DNA from: Stenotrophomonas maltophilia D457
GTDB lineage: Bacteria; Pseudomonadota; Gammaproteobacteria; Xanthomonadales; Xanthomonadaceae
Direction: 5' to 3'
Length of the DNA stretch: 64,000 nucleotides
NCBI RefSeq assembly: GCF_000284595.1
Contig: NC_017671.1
Location: 1,955,001-2,019,000 of the forward strand
The translations under genes were made by a program, and so were the position numbers. Every line of letters begins with the position of its first letter. Position 1 is the stretch's first letter. The notes beneath the pieces are model-generated. The model was not told where the DNA came from. It ran no database searches and saw only the letters and a list, made by a program, of their open reading frames with translations. Shown here piece after piece: positions 1 through 7,255 of this stretch.

Positions 1-87
1 TGGCGGCAGCAGGCCGGGGCAATGCAGCGATGGAGCGAAAGCTCCATCCCGATTATGCCCCACGCTTCCCGCACGACGAGCAGGCAC

Positions 88-126
88 AAAAAAGCCGGAA
101 CCCCCTCGACGGGAGATCCGGCTTCT
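88..126 (-). terminator. Rho-independent terminator reading leftward
   Basis: On the minus strand an inverted repeat (GCCGGA...TCCGGC) is followed by a run of T. It lies just beyond a degenerate tmRNA 3' end at 150-165. This mirrors the intact ssrA, whose 3' end is also followed by a leftward terminator at 11182-11225. The likely reading is that this is the original ssrA terminator displaced by the integrated element. Positions 1-87 show no gene and look like chromosomal flank. Confidence 0.6.
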
Positions 127-149
127 TGCGGCCTCGACAGGCCATACAG

Positions 150-165
150 ATGGTGGGGTGGGCTC
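150..165. other. Candidate left attachment site (displaced tmRNA 3' end)
   Basis: ATGGTGGGGTGGGC here aligns with ATGGTGGAGGTGGGC at the true tmRNA 3' end (11249-11263), differing by one missing base, in the same orientation. As in intact ssrA, a leftward terminator follows. Integrases that use ssrA restore the gene with an element-borne 3' end and leave the old one at the far end, which fits. The match is short and imperfect, so the site is a proposal. Confidence 0.42.
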
Positions 166-226
166 TACAGAAAGTGACGCCCAAGTGACTGATTTGCGCA
201 GAATTTTAATGAGGATTCCTCCGCTG

Positions 227-247
227 TTACCGCCAAAGTTACCGCCA
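227..247 (+). repeat. Two TTACCGCCA direct repeats, left element end
   Basis: TTACCGCCA occurs at 227-235 and 239-247, a 12-bp period. The same 9-mer with the same period occurs at the other end of the element (11116 and 11128), where inverted copies are also present. The position just inside both ends suggests arm-type binding sites for the integrase or for an accessory factor such as an AlpA-like excisionase. Confidence 0.6.
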
Positions 248-258
248 ACGGATGCCGA

Positions 259-471
259 CTAGGCGCGCTTGGCGATGACCTCGGCGACCCACCGGTCAAC
301 CTCGGTAGACACCCAGCGGGTTGTCCGCTCCGACAGCTTGACCGGCTTTGGGAACGTGCCTGCGCGGGTACGTTCCCACACGGTGCTCTCGCCTAGCCCG
401 ACGATCTGGCAGACCTCGGCAATGGGCAAGAGGCGAACGGGAGTCGCGGCGTTGATGTTTTGGTCGTGCAT
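259..471 (-). CDS. AlpA-family phage transcriptional regulator
   Basis: A 70-residue protein that is almost entirely one helix-turn-helix of the AlpA/MerR-like excisionase superfamily. The helices fall around EVCQIVGLGESTVW (residues 19-32), followed by the typical FPKPVKLSERTTRW wing. AlpA proteins act as small DNA-binding activators or excisionases in P4-like elements that carry the same class of integrase found at 9846-11087. The ATG at 471 is preceded by TTTGGAG at good spacing, so longer in-frame versions running through the leader hairpin are unlikely. It is the last leftward gene before the element end and lies next to the TTACCGCCA repeats, which it might bind. Confidence 0.85.
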   Translation of the reverse strand: MHDQNINAATPVRLLPIAEVCQIVGLGESTVWERTRAGTFPKPVKLSERTTRWVSTEVDRWVAEVIAKRA

Positions 472-566
472 GGCTTCTCCAAACGACAAAGCCCGCGCAG
501 CGGGGCGACCGCTGGCGGGCTGTGGTGGTGGTTGATGGTGGAGGTGGCGCGCGCTTCTCCCGCGCC
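472..566 (-). ncRNA. Structured leader upstream of alpA (c4-antisense-like)
   Basis: Immediately before alpA, minus strand, a 13-bp stem with a single bulge pairs 515-521 with 490-496 and 509-514 with 498-503. It is followed by CTTTGTCGTTTGGAG, which is the alpA ribosome-binding site. A second stem (GGCGCG/CGCGCC) lies at 546-566. A GC stem followed by GGGCUUU..UCGU..GGAG just ahead of a small regulator gene resembles phage c4 antisense RNAs as I recall them. It could also be a simple translational hairpin. No promoter was identified. Confidence 0.4.
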
Positions 567-743
567 GTGGCGGTACGGAGGGGCAGGCTTGCAAGCACCG
601 TGGGGTGGGGGTGGCTGCTGGCCTCAGCGTGCCGCTAATAGGCGGAGGGGCCGCCGGGGGGTGATAGCGAGGTTCCGAGTAGTTAGATACCGTCTCGAAA
701 ATTTGCGGCAAACGTTTCGACCCGACCCAGGGGCGGTCTAGCC

Positions 744-3700
744 CTACGGACCGCTCTCGTCTGCATCGGTCCCGTCCGGTCGGTCCGGTAGCTCCCGGAG
801 TGCCGCATCGGCAATGTTGCGTACACCGGTCATGTTGTTGAACCACCAGATGCGCCAGAGGTCCCGCGCCTGCCGTTCGGTGACGTGTTGGTCAGGGTCG
901 AGGAGTGCCCCAGCGATCCGACCGCTCCCGTAGACCTTGTTCAGGAGGTCGATGGACGGGATGCCCATGACGCCGTACTCCAGGCCGGTCGAGCGGTTAC
1001 CGCTGAACACGGGGGCGTTGCCCAGCGTGTCGGCCCATACCATATCCGTCACGGCCGGTACGATGTTCGACCAACTGGATTGCGCAACGGCGTTCCGGGC
1101 AAAGTTCTCAGGGGTGAGCTGCTTGTTCCTCTGCTCCTCGTTGCCGATGGTGTTGATGTACGTCCGCGCTGCCCATCCCATGCCAGCAGCGGCGGCGGAC
1201 AGTGTGACCATCGCGTAGGTGCGCCAGTCGTCGTAGTGGTGGACGGAGTTCAGGAAGTGGCGGGTGTAGCTGTTGACCATGAAGCTGCGGAACTGAGTGA
1301 CGATGCGGCCGGTAGTTGAGTGCATCAGCTCGATGCCGTCCGAGGCGTCGCCTTCGAGAACCTGGTGTCGCGTCACGCGGAACAGGAAGGCCGCCATGCG
1401 CTCGCGCGTCTGGAACGGCAGCTTGTCCGGGTCGATCTGCTCGATCTGCCGCTTGCCTTTGAGGTAGCCGAACACGTCGGCCTGGGCCTTCTCGTCGAGA
1501 CCCCAGGTGCGCAGGCGGGCCACTTCGGCGTCCGACAGCTTCTTGGCGTTCGCCATGTCCAGCAGCCGGAGCAGCGTGGCGCGACCGGCGATGCGTTGGA
1601 GCATTGTGTTGATCGGGGCCATGCCGGATGCGACCGAGGTGACGTGCGTGGCCATGTTCATCGCGTTGTCGATCTTCTCGCCGTGCTTGACGTTGAACGT
1701 CTGCGGCACGAGCGCATCCTCGTCCAGGCGCAGGAACGGCGGGTTGCGCAGCCAGTCGGTGCCGGGTGCGAACAGCCGCTCCATCACGCGCGCCTCTTGT
1801 GAGGACAGCTTGCCGTCAGCGCCGCGCTTTAGGAAGGACTTCACGGCAAACCCAGACCGGACAAAGTTGCGGACGCCGCCATGAGCTACAGCCGGGCCTA
1901 GCTCTGCAAAGAGCGAGAATCCCACCTGGTTCATTACGCGGGCGAAGTTGTAGTTGCGTAGGAACCTGGCATATCTAGCTCCACTGCTGGTAGGGTCAAG
2001 CTCCGTGCTGCGGCCGAAGGTGGACTTGATGCCGATGTCGATGATTCGCTCGATGCCCTTCACGTCGTCCCCGGACTTGCGGGCATCCATGGTCAGCTTC
2101 GACACGAAGCGGTCCAGCTGTGCGCGGTTCTTGATGCCAGCCTTCGACGACAGCGCCGACCAGCCGGTGATCTCGCGCATGTAGCGGGTCATCACCGAGT
2201 CCACGTCGTTGTCGAACAGGTCGGCCATCGAGACCTGCACGTCCTCGCCAGCCTCGTTGCGGATGGTGGTGGAGTAGGTCTCGTCGAGGTCGATGCGCTT
2301 CTTCGCGCGGTCGAGCTTGCCCGACTCGTAGGTCTTGCGCTCCAGCTTGGACAGCAGCTCTTGCGACCGCACGGGCGAGACGCCCGCCTCGGTCAGCATG
2401 TTGCCGATCTCCTCGACCGAATCGCTGTCCAGCGGACGGACCAGCAGGTCCATCCCGTCGCCCTCGAAGTTCGCCTGAGCGCGCTTGAGATAGGAGCGTG
2501 CAACCGCCCCGAGCAGCTCGTCGTCGATCTCGCCCCCTTGGTCGGCAGCGGCCTCCCAGGCACGGCGCATGGCGGGCTTGATGAGCTGCTCGATCACGTC
2601 GTCCTGGTGAAGCTGCATTTCGCCAAAAAGGCGCTTGAAGCCCTTGCCGCTCCAATAGCGCGGTAGGTAGTTGCCGTTCTGCGCCAGCTCCGCAAAGCCT
2701 TCAAGACCACTCTCCTTCGCCAGTCGCAGCGCGTCCTGCATAGCCTTGGCAACGGCCGCTGCGGCGGTCCTCGCTTCATCAGACACGTCAGGCGCACCGC
2801 GCACGGCACGGCCAACCTCCTCGTTGAACTTGGCGCGCTCGGAGAAGTTCCACCAATGCGTGCCCGTCCGTTGCTTGTAGGCGTCCCACGCGGCGTTCAC
2901 TCCGCTCCGCCATTCCGTCTCCATGACGGCCAGGTGGCGCTTGGCGAACTCGCTGGTGGACTCCTGGACCGCGACGGAGCGATCGGTGTAGCCGACGCCA
3001 TCACGGAACAGCAGGCGGCCCGCCTCGCGCACCAGCGGCGACTTGGCGCTACCCATGCGGGCAGCAAGGTCGCGGCGGACGGTGGCGAAGTGGGGCGTGA
3101 TGTGCGCGTTGACCAGCGCCTTGTCGGTGAACTCCTGCTCGAATGCGGTCTCGTTGCGCAGCGGAAGGACGCCGGGCGTCGGGTCGGTGGTGGCGGTGCC
3201 AGCAACGCGGGCGGCCGACAGCGAGTCGTCACCAGCCAGCCGCTTCACCACGTCAGGCTTGACCTCGCCATCGAACAGGGCACCCCGGCGAGCGCCGAGG
3301 GCACCACCGAACGCGAACGACAGGGCGGCGCTCTGCACGCCATCCGCGAGCGTCTGCTCGGGGTCGTAGGTGGAGGTTGCGGCCGACATCAGCGCGGAGG
3401 TGCCCGCAGCCTGTAGACCGGAGCGCACCGCGTTGGCGAGGCGTCCGGCCTTGGCTGCGTACCCCAGGCCGCCCGTGGCGAGATCGAGGCCGGTTGCCAC
3501 CGGGTCGGTGAAGCCGAGGGCGATCTGTCCGCCCAGGCCGAACTGCGCCAGGTCGTCGTCCGCCATCTGATTCATGAAGGCCACGGATTCCAGATAGGAG
3601 AGGTGCTCGTCGGACGTGGCCCGGCCGAACAGCTCCCACTGCTCCGGGCGCAGGCCCATCGACTCCCAGCGCTTGCGCGCGTCTGCGGGAATGCGATAGC

Positions 3701-3950
3701 CCTGCTGCGGTTCGTAGCCCAGTTCGGTGATGAAGCGGTCGATGAAGCCGATGCCGCCCTTTGCCTGGGCAGCGCCCCATCCGTCCCATACGGTCGTCTG
3801 ATCCTTCCGGCGCTGCGCGGCCTCTCGCTGCTCCTTGCGCTCGCGCACGGCTTGCACGATGGGCTGCTGGGTTGCGGGCCTGACGGTGTTCTCGTCGGCA
3901 CCTGGGAGGTTCTCAAACAAGTTCAGCTCCTTCAAAAAAGATTCGGCCAC
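744..3950 (-). CDS. Podovirus-type internal virion (DNA ejection) protein
   Basis: A 1068-residue protein. Residues about 135-225 form a hydrophobic, Gly/Ala-rich stretch with membrane-like character (GLDLATGGLGYAAKAGRL region). Long helical parts follow. The C-terminal third has the pattern of T7-like internal virion proteins, with QFRSFMVNSYTRHFLN and later GNRSTGLEYG. Such proteins are packed inside the capsid and cross the envelope with the phage DNA. The start is GTG at 3950, and no other virion gene lies next to it. It is intact despite standing alone. The family assignment rests on remembered sequence style, not on a search. It could instead be a large membrane-interacting toxin, but the podovirus reading fits better. 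Confidence 0.62.
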   Translation of the reverse strand: MAESFLKELNLFENLPGADENTVRPATQQPIVQAVRERKEQREAAQRRKDQTTVWDGWGAAQAKGGIGFIDRFITELGYEPQQGYRIPADARKRWESMGLRPEQWELFGRATSDEHLSYLESVAFMNQMADDDLAQFGLGGQIALGFTDPVATGLDLATGGLGYAAKAGRLANAVRSGLQAAGTSALMSAATSTYDPEQTLADGVQSAALSFAFGGALGARRGALFDGEVKPDVVKRLAGDDSLSAARVAGTATTDPTPGVLPLRNETAFEQEFTDKALVNAHITPHFATVRRDLAARMGSAKSPLVREAGRLLFRDGVGYTDRSVAVQESTSEFAKRHLAVMETEWRSGVNAAWDAYKQRTGTHWWNFSERAKFNEEVGRAVRGAPDVSDEARTAAAAVAKAMQDALRLAKESGLEGFAELAQNGNYLPRYWSGKGFKRLFGEMQLHQDDVIEQLIKPAMRRAWEAAADQGGEIDDELLGAVARSYLKRAQANFEGDGMDLLVRPLDSDSVEEIGNMLTEAGVSPVRSQELLSKLERKTYESGKLDRAKKRIDLDETYSTTIRNEAGEDVQVSMADLFDNDVDSVMTRYMREITGWSALSSKAGIKNRAQLDRFVSKLTMDARKSGDDVKGIERIIDIGIKSTFGRSTELDPTSSGARYARFLRNYNFARVMNQVGFSLFAELGPAVAHGGVRNFVRSGFAVKSFLKRGADGKLSSQEARVMERLFAPGTDWLRNPPFLRLDEDALVPQTFNVKHGEKIDNAMNMATHVTSVASGMAPINTMLQRIAGRATLLRLLDMANAKKLSDAEVARLRTWGLDEKAQADVFGYLKGKRQIEQIDPDKLPFQTRERMAAFLFRVTRHQVLEGDASDGIELMHSTTGRIVTQFRSFMVNSYTRHFLNSVHHYDDWRTYAMVTLSAAAAGMGWAARTYINTIGNEEQRNKQLTPENFARNAVAQSSWSNIVPAVTDMVWADTLGNAPVFSGNRSTGLEYGVMGIPSIDLLNKVYGSGRIAGALLDPDQHVTERQARDLWRIWWFNNMTGVRNIADAALRELPDRPDGTDADESGP

Positions 3951-3976
3951 GGCAAAGCCGCCAAGACCTTCCGGTC
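3948..3976 (-). promoter_or_regulatory. Repeated leader hairpin at the start of the ejection-protein gene
   Basis: Minus strand: GACC-GGAA-GGTC hairpin followed by TTGGCGGCTTTGCCGTG, whose end is the GTG start codon. An almost identical block lies at 5858-5887 before the HNH-like gene, where the hairpin is GGCC-TTCG-GGCC followed by CTCGGCGGCTTTGCCGTG. Stem and tetraloop differ while pairing is kept. This points to a structured RNA leader shared by leftward genes of the element. Confidence 0.45.
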
Positions 3977-4278
3977 GTGGCGCGTTGACGTAAAGGGGGT
4001 GAGAGGGGGCGACTATCGCTGCTCGACTTGTGGCGGCAGCGACGTCGTGAGGGGCACGCTCAGAGAGACGGCACGCAACTGCGGGGCGTTCATGGGTGTA
4101 GGCCGCAGCCGTCGCATGGAGCGCGCTGGTCGCGCCAGAAGCCTCGCATAAGGGGGTGCCCGGTACAACCCTAGCGGAGGGTGAGCGCTCGGGCTTCTAT
4201 CGCGTTCTGGCGGCTTTGGGATTCACCGCCGCAGTGGCACCCAAGGAGGACAGAGGAACACCCCAGGAGTGCATAGGA

Positions 4279-4330
4279 GGACTGTAGTTCTACTCGGTGG
4301 TGAATACCAATGAATAGAACTCTACAGTCC
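4279..4330. repeat. Inverted repeat in an AT-rich gene-free stretch
   Basis: GGACTGTAGTTCTA at 4279-4292 is matched by TAGAACTCTACAGTCC at 4315-4330 as its reverse complement with a 2-base insertion. It lies in the 3951-4444 stretch, where I see no convincing gene. Directly rightward (4331-4370) is the most AT-rich patch of the element, with TACTATAGTGGGA on the minus strand, reminiscent of T7-type promoters. It could be an operator or a phage promoter region between the leftward ejection gene and the rightward small genes. Confidence 0.45.
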
Positions 4331-4444
4331 CACTATAGTAATACTTAGGTCTTACTATGATACCAGCCTTGTCAAGCCCCTCGTAGCCAATGCTCCGTGG
4401 TCGTATAGACTTAGCGGTCGGCATAGACAGTACAACGGGTATCT

Positions 4445-4777
4445 ATGGCATCGCTAAATTCCCGCCTGATTCGCTTAGCGGCGCTTGTCACTGTTCTGTC
4501 GGTGGTCTGTGCTGGAGTTCCAGCTGCGTATCAGCACGCGACGCTTCGAGCGACGCAGGAGTTGGTCGAAAGTACCCGCGAGGTCATAAACGATGACACG
4601 ACCGCGCCAAACGCGGTGGCGGATGCGGTGCCAATTCTGGATTCCGCACTGACCGAGGCCGTCCAGCGCGAGTGCATGAGAGACCTACTTCTGGAATTCA
4701 CGATTGGCGTCCCGCTGATCGTTTGGTTTGTCGTCTTGGCTGTAATGTGGTGGTTCAAGGATGAAGAATTGGCGTGA
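4445..4777 (+). CDS. Small membrane protein, unknown function
   Basis: A 110-residue protein I do not recognise. It has an N-terminal hydrophobic segment (about residues 9-27, LIRLAALVTVLSVVCAGVPA), a polar middle of about 55 residues with acidic and Thr/Ala-rich sequence, and a second strong transmembrane segment near the C-terminus (FTIGVPLIVWFVVLAVMWWF), then a short acidic tail. The topology suggests a two-pass inner-membrane protein with a periplasmic loop. It is the first rightward gene after the AT-rich stretch and is followed by the receiver-domain gene. Phage superinfection-exclusion proteins can look like this, but nothing here proves that role. Confidence 0.6.
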   Translation: MASLNSRLIRLAALVTVLSVVCAGVPAAYQHATLRATQELVESTREVINDDTTAPNAVADAVPILDSALTEAVQRECMRDLLLEFTIGVPLIVWFVVLAVMWWFKDEELA

Positions 4778-4880
4778 TAGCTGAACTGTTCACTTTCAGG
4801 TAGAGTCGTTTCCTGTCTTTTAACTGGCCGTCGTGTACGGTACGAACCGTTTGGGGAACGTAGGCGTGGGAGAACGCGCG

Positions 4881-5267
4881 ATGGCTACGGATGCATACAG
4901 CCAGGGTCGGCTCGGCTCGTTGTTGGTCATGGAAGATGATCCTGACCTCTCAGGGATGTTGAAGGAAATCCTGGCGATGCAGGGTTACGAGGTCGATGTG
5001 GTCGCCTCCGCTGCCGATGCATTCGACCGCATAGAGGCGAAAGCATTTCACGCGGCGATCTTAGACATCCAGACGCAGGACGGAGCCTCAATGTCCGTCG
5101 CCGATTGCCTGCTGTCGCACCGAATTCCCTACATGTTCGCGTCCGGGGTGCCGAACCCGCAGCTCCCTGACGCTCACCAGTGGGCGACCTTTCTCCCGAA
5201 GCCGTACCGCATCAAAGAACTCATGAGCGCCCTTGATAGGACTCGCCAAATCGGCATTCCTGTTTAG
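4881..5267 (+). CDS. Orphan response-regulator receiver domain protein
   Basis: 128 residues forming one receiver domain and nothing else. Visible are the acidic pair (MEDDPD), the phospho-acceptor Asp in AAILDIQ, the Ser of FASG and the conserved Lys in LPKPY. The ATG at 4881 has GGGAGA about 8 bases upstream; GTG at 4866 is an alternative start. No histidine kinase or output domain lies nearby. Stand-alone receivers usually pass phosphate or bind a partner protein. Its presence inside a phage-derived element suggests interference with, or tapping into, a host two-component pathway, which is inference. Confidence 0.8.
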   Translation: MATDAYSQGRLGSLLVMEDDPDLSGMLKEILAMQGYEVDVVASAADAFDRIEAKAFHAAILDIQTQDGASMSVADCLLSHRIPYMFASGVPNPQLPDAHQWATFLPKPYRIKELMSALDRTRQIGIPV

Positions 5268-5288
5268 GCGCGTCCATGCGCCAGTAGT

Positions 5289-5495
5289 TCAGGTCCGGCG
5301 TTTTAGGAAACGCTTTGTAACCGTTTCGTAGGTCTGCACCGGAGGACCGCTGTAGAGGTCCGTCGAGCAGGTGATCGTGGGCGGCTGCTGCGTTGATGCG
5401 GGAACAAGTTCACGCCGATTACGCCTGGGTGCGCTCGGTATCGTGTCGGGCAATGGCAAGGTGCAATGCCAATGCGCCAGCGGCAGTGCGTTCAT
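5289..5495 (-). CDS. Possible small phage ORF
   Basis: A 68-residue reading frame overlapping the 3' end of the HNH-like gene in another frame. The C-terminal part (CSTDLYSGPPVQTYETVTKR) has ordinary codon use and amino-acid balance, unlike the arginine-rich shadows typical of this genome. The N-terminal part overlaps the neighbour and looks less natural. The true start may be internal, and no good ribosome-binding site was seen. Kept only as a candidate. Confidence 0.25.
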   Translation of the reverse strand: MNALPLAHWHCTLPLPDTIPSAPRRNRRELVPASTQQPPTITCSTDLYSGPPVQTYETVTKRFLKRRT

Positions 5496-5829
5496 CGGCC
5501 CACGGCGCGACCAGTCGAAGATTCTCCGGCAGCAGGTTGAGAGAGTTACCGTCCACATAGCAAACGCGGTAGCCGCTCGGTCGGCCCAGCAGAAGCCGCG
5601 CCAGCGGGGTGTGTGACCCACTCCCAGGAATGGTCGCTACGACATAGCGGTGTCCTTGGCCGTCGCTGCTCATGTATACGCTCCCGGTAAGGCCGTAGCG
5701 TCGCTTGGCGTTATTCCATACGACCGCCTCGGTGACTGTCGGGGTATCGCTACCGTGGACGTGTAGTCGGACCAAGTGGCGGCCGTCATGATCCGTGAAG
5801 TAGTGCGGGGTTGGTGTCTGCTTCTTCAT
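5419..5829 (-). CDS. HNH-endonuclease-like small protein, probably lacking the catalytic His
   Basis: 136 residues. The C-terminal half ends with RVCYVDGNSLNLLPENLRLV, the signature of phage HNH endonucleases (usual pattern DHIDGNxLNNRxENLR). The first His of the DH pair is Cys-Tyr here, so nuclease activity is doubtful. The N-terminal half resembles the strand-rich, possibly DNA-binding region that precedes HNH motifs in small phage proteins. The start at 5829 follows a structured leader shared with the ejection-protein gene. It may be a decayed homing-type endonuclease or a DNA-binding derivative. Confidence 0.55.
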   Translation of the reverse strand: MKKQTPTPHYFTDHDGRHLVRLHVHGSDTPTVTEAVVWNNAKRRYGLTGSVYMSSDGQGHRYVVATIPGSGSHTPLARLLLGRPSGYRVCYVDGNSLNLLPENLRLVAPWADERTAAGALALHLAIARHDTERTQA

Positions 5830-5857
5830 AGTCTGCTTTTAGGCCCTGGCGAAAGCG

Positions 5858-5887
5858 CACGGCAAAGCCGCCGAGGCCCGAAGGCCC
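5858..5887 (-). promoter_or_regulatory. Repeated leader hairpin upstream of the HNH-like gene
   Basis: Second copy of the leader seen at 3948-3976: stem GGCC-TTCG-GGCC then CTCGGCGGCTTTGCCGTG on the minus strand, 28 bases before the ATG at 5829. Read through in frame it encodes GLGGFAV, the same peptide as the other copy, so a translated function cannot be excluded. The compensatory change in the hairpin favours an RNA-level role. Confidence 0.42.
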
Positions 5888-6066
5888 AGCACTCGCAGGG
5901 TTGGCTTGGTGGTGGTGGTGAGGTGGTCTGAGGATGGACCTACGGGGAACGGGGGGGATCGGCGATGCGCTGATTCCCCCTACTACGACTAGTAAATCCG
6001 GTGACCTGCCCCCCGTTTTCCGGGCCAACCTGATCTTAGTAGAGTCCGTCTCACAAGAGGACGGAC

Positions 6067-6330
6067 ATGAAGAAGCGATACACCGAAGAGCAGATCATCG
6101 GCTTCCTGAAGCAGGCGGCCGCCGGCACGCCGGTCAAGGAGCTTTGCCGCAAGCACGGCTTCAGTGACGCGTCGTTCTACCTGTGGCGGCGCAAGTTCGG
6201 CGGCATGGATGTGCCCGACGCCAAGCGCCTGAAGGCACTGGAAGCGGAGAACGCGCGGCTCAAAAAGCTGTTGGCCGAGTCGATGTTGGACAACGAAGCG
6301 CTGAGGATCGTGGCGCGGGGAAAATACTGA
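6067..6330 (+). CDS. IS407-group transposase OrfA
   Basis: 87 residues of the transposase_8/HTH class: KKRYTEEQIIGFLKQ then CRKHGFSDASFYLWRRKFGG, the helix-turn-helix that binds the inverted repeats, and a C-terminal leucine-zipper-like coil (residues about 56-77). The start follows an AGAGGACGG ribosome-binding site. The gene ends with GGA AAA TAC TGA. The A-run at 6321-6324 allows a -1 shift into orfB, producing the OrfAB transposase. Confidence 0.92.
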   Translation: MKKRYTEEQIIGFLKQAAAGTPVKELCRKHGFSDASFYLWRRKFGGMDVPDAKRLKALEAENARLKKLLAESMLDNEALRIVARGKY

Positions 6331-7226
6331 GCCCGCCGACGCGACGGGCTGCCGTCGCGGACGTGCGGGCGAAGCTGGGCCTGTCGGAGCGGCGGGCCTG
6401 CCGGGCACTGGGCTTGTCACGCAGCGTGTTGCACTACCAGCCGCGCATGGCGAACGCGCCGTTGCAGGCCAGGCTCGTTGCGTTGGCGGGCGAACGTCGC
6501 CGGTTCGGCTACCGACGGCTGCACATCCTGCTGGAACGGGAGGGCTGGATCGCCAACCACAAGCGAATCTACCGGCTGTACCGCAACGCTGGCCTGGCGG
6601 TGCGCAAGCGCCGCAAGCGCGATCGCGTGGCCGTCGAGCGCCGTCCGCTGCAGCTGCCGTCGGGGCCCAACCACACCTGGTCGATGGACTTCGTCTTCGA
6701 CGCCCTGGCCAACGGGCGCCCGATCAAGTGCCTGACGGTGGTGGACGATTGCACCAAGGAAGCGGTGGAAATCGCCGTCGGCCGGAGGATAAATGGCCAG
6801 AACGTGGCCGACATCCTGGATGCGGTATGCCGTTTCCGCGGCTACCCCGCGGCGATCAGGACCGACCAGGGACCCGAGTTTACCGGCCGGGCGCTGGACC
6901 AGTGGGCGACCGCCAACGGCGTGACGCTTGTGCTGACCCAGCCAGGGAAACCCACGCAGAACGCCTATGTGGAGAGCTTCAACGGCAAGTTCCGGGACGA
7001 ATGCTTGAACGAAAACTGGTTTATCTCGCTCGAGCACGCACGGGCGGTAATCGCCATCTGGCGCAAGGACTACAACGAGGTGCGTCCGCACAGCTCACTG
7101 CCCAAATGCACGCCTGCCGAGTTCGCCGCCGCGCTGCGCAACGAAGGTGCCTTGACTGGTTCGACCGCTGATCGAAACCTGACCCACCGGAGCGGTATGC
7201 TCCCCAACCTGGACTCTACTAAGTAG
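6324..7226 (+). CDS. IS407-group transposase OrfB (DDE integrase domain), read by -1 frameshift
   Basis: About 300 residues after the shift at the A-run 6321-6324. HTH_21 region near HILLEREGWIANHKRIYRL, then the rve catalytic core with the DDE triad: D in WSMDFVFD, D in IRTDQGPEF and E in YVESFNGKFRDE. The C-terminal YNEVRPHSSL motif is typical of the family. The stop lies 29 bp before the inverted repeat end. No independent start with a good ribosome-binding site is apparent, so the coordinates given start at the first codon after the shift. Confidence 0.9.
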   Translation: MLSPPTRRAAVADVRAKLGLSERRACRALGLSRSVLHYQPRMANAPLQARLVALAGERRRFGYRRLHILLEREGWIANHKRIYRLYRNAGLAVRKRRKRDRVAVERRPLQLPSGPNHTWSMDFVFDALANGRPIKCLTVVDDCTKEAVEIAVGRRINGQNVADILDAVCRFRGYPAAIRTDQGPEFTGRALDQWATANGVTLVLTQPGKPTQNAYVESFNGKFRDECLNENWFISLEHARAVIAIWRKDYNEVRPHSSLPKCTPAEFAAALRNEGALTGSTADRNLTHRSGMLPNLDSTK

Positions 7227-7255
7227 CTAGTGGCCCTGAGAAAGGGGGCAGGTCA

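Larger units (their letters stand above)
6002..7255 (+). mobile_element. Insertion sequence, IS3 family, IS407 group
   Basis: A 1254-bp element with terminal inverted repeats starting TGACCTGCCCCC at both ends (6002 and, inverted, 7255), carrying overlapping orfA and orfB with a DDE transposase. CGG flanks both ends (5999-6001 and 7256-7258), a possible 3-bp target duplication; IS407-group elements usually duplicate 4 bp, and the fourth base does not match. All parts look intact, so the copy may be active and recent. It landed in non-coding DNA of the island, breaking no recognisable gene. Confidence 0.9.

Noticed and set aside
3999..4151. Small frame with a CSTCGG zinc-ribbon-like pair
   Set aside because: The GTG start has no usable ribosome-binding site, only three Cys are placed usefully and the rest is Arg-rich. 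Not enough to call a gene.
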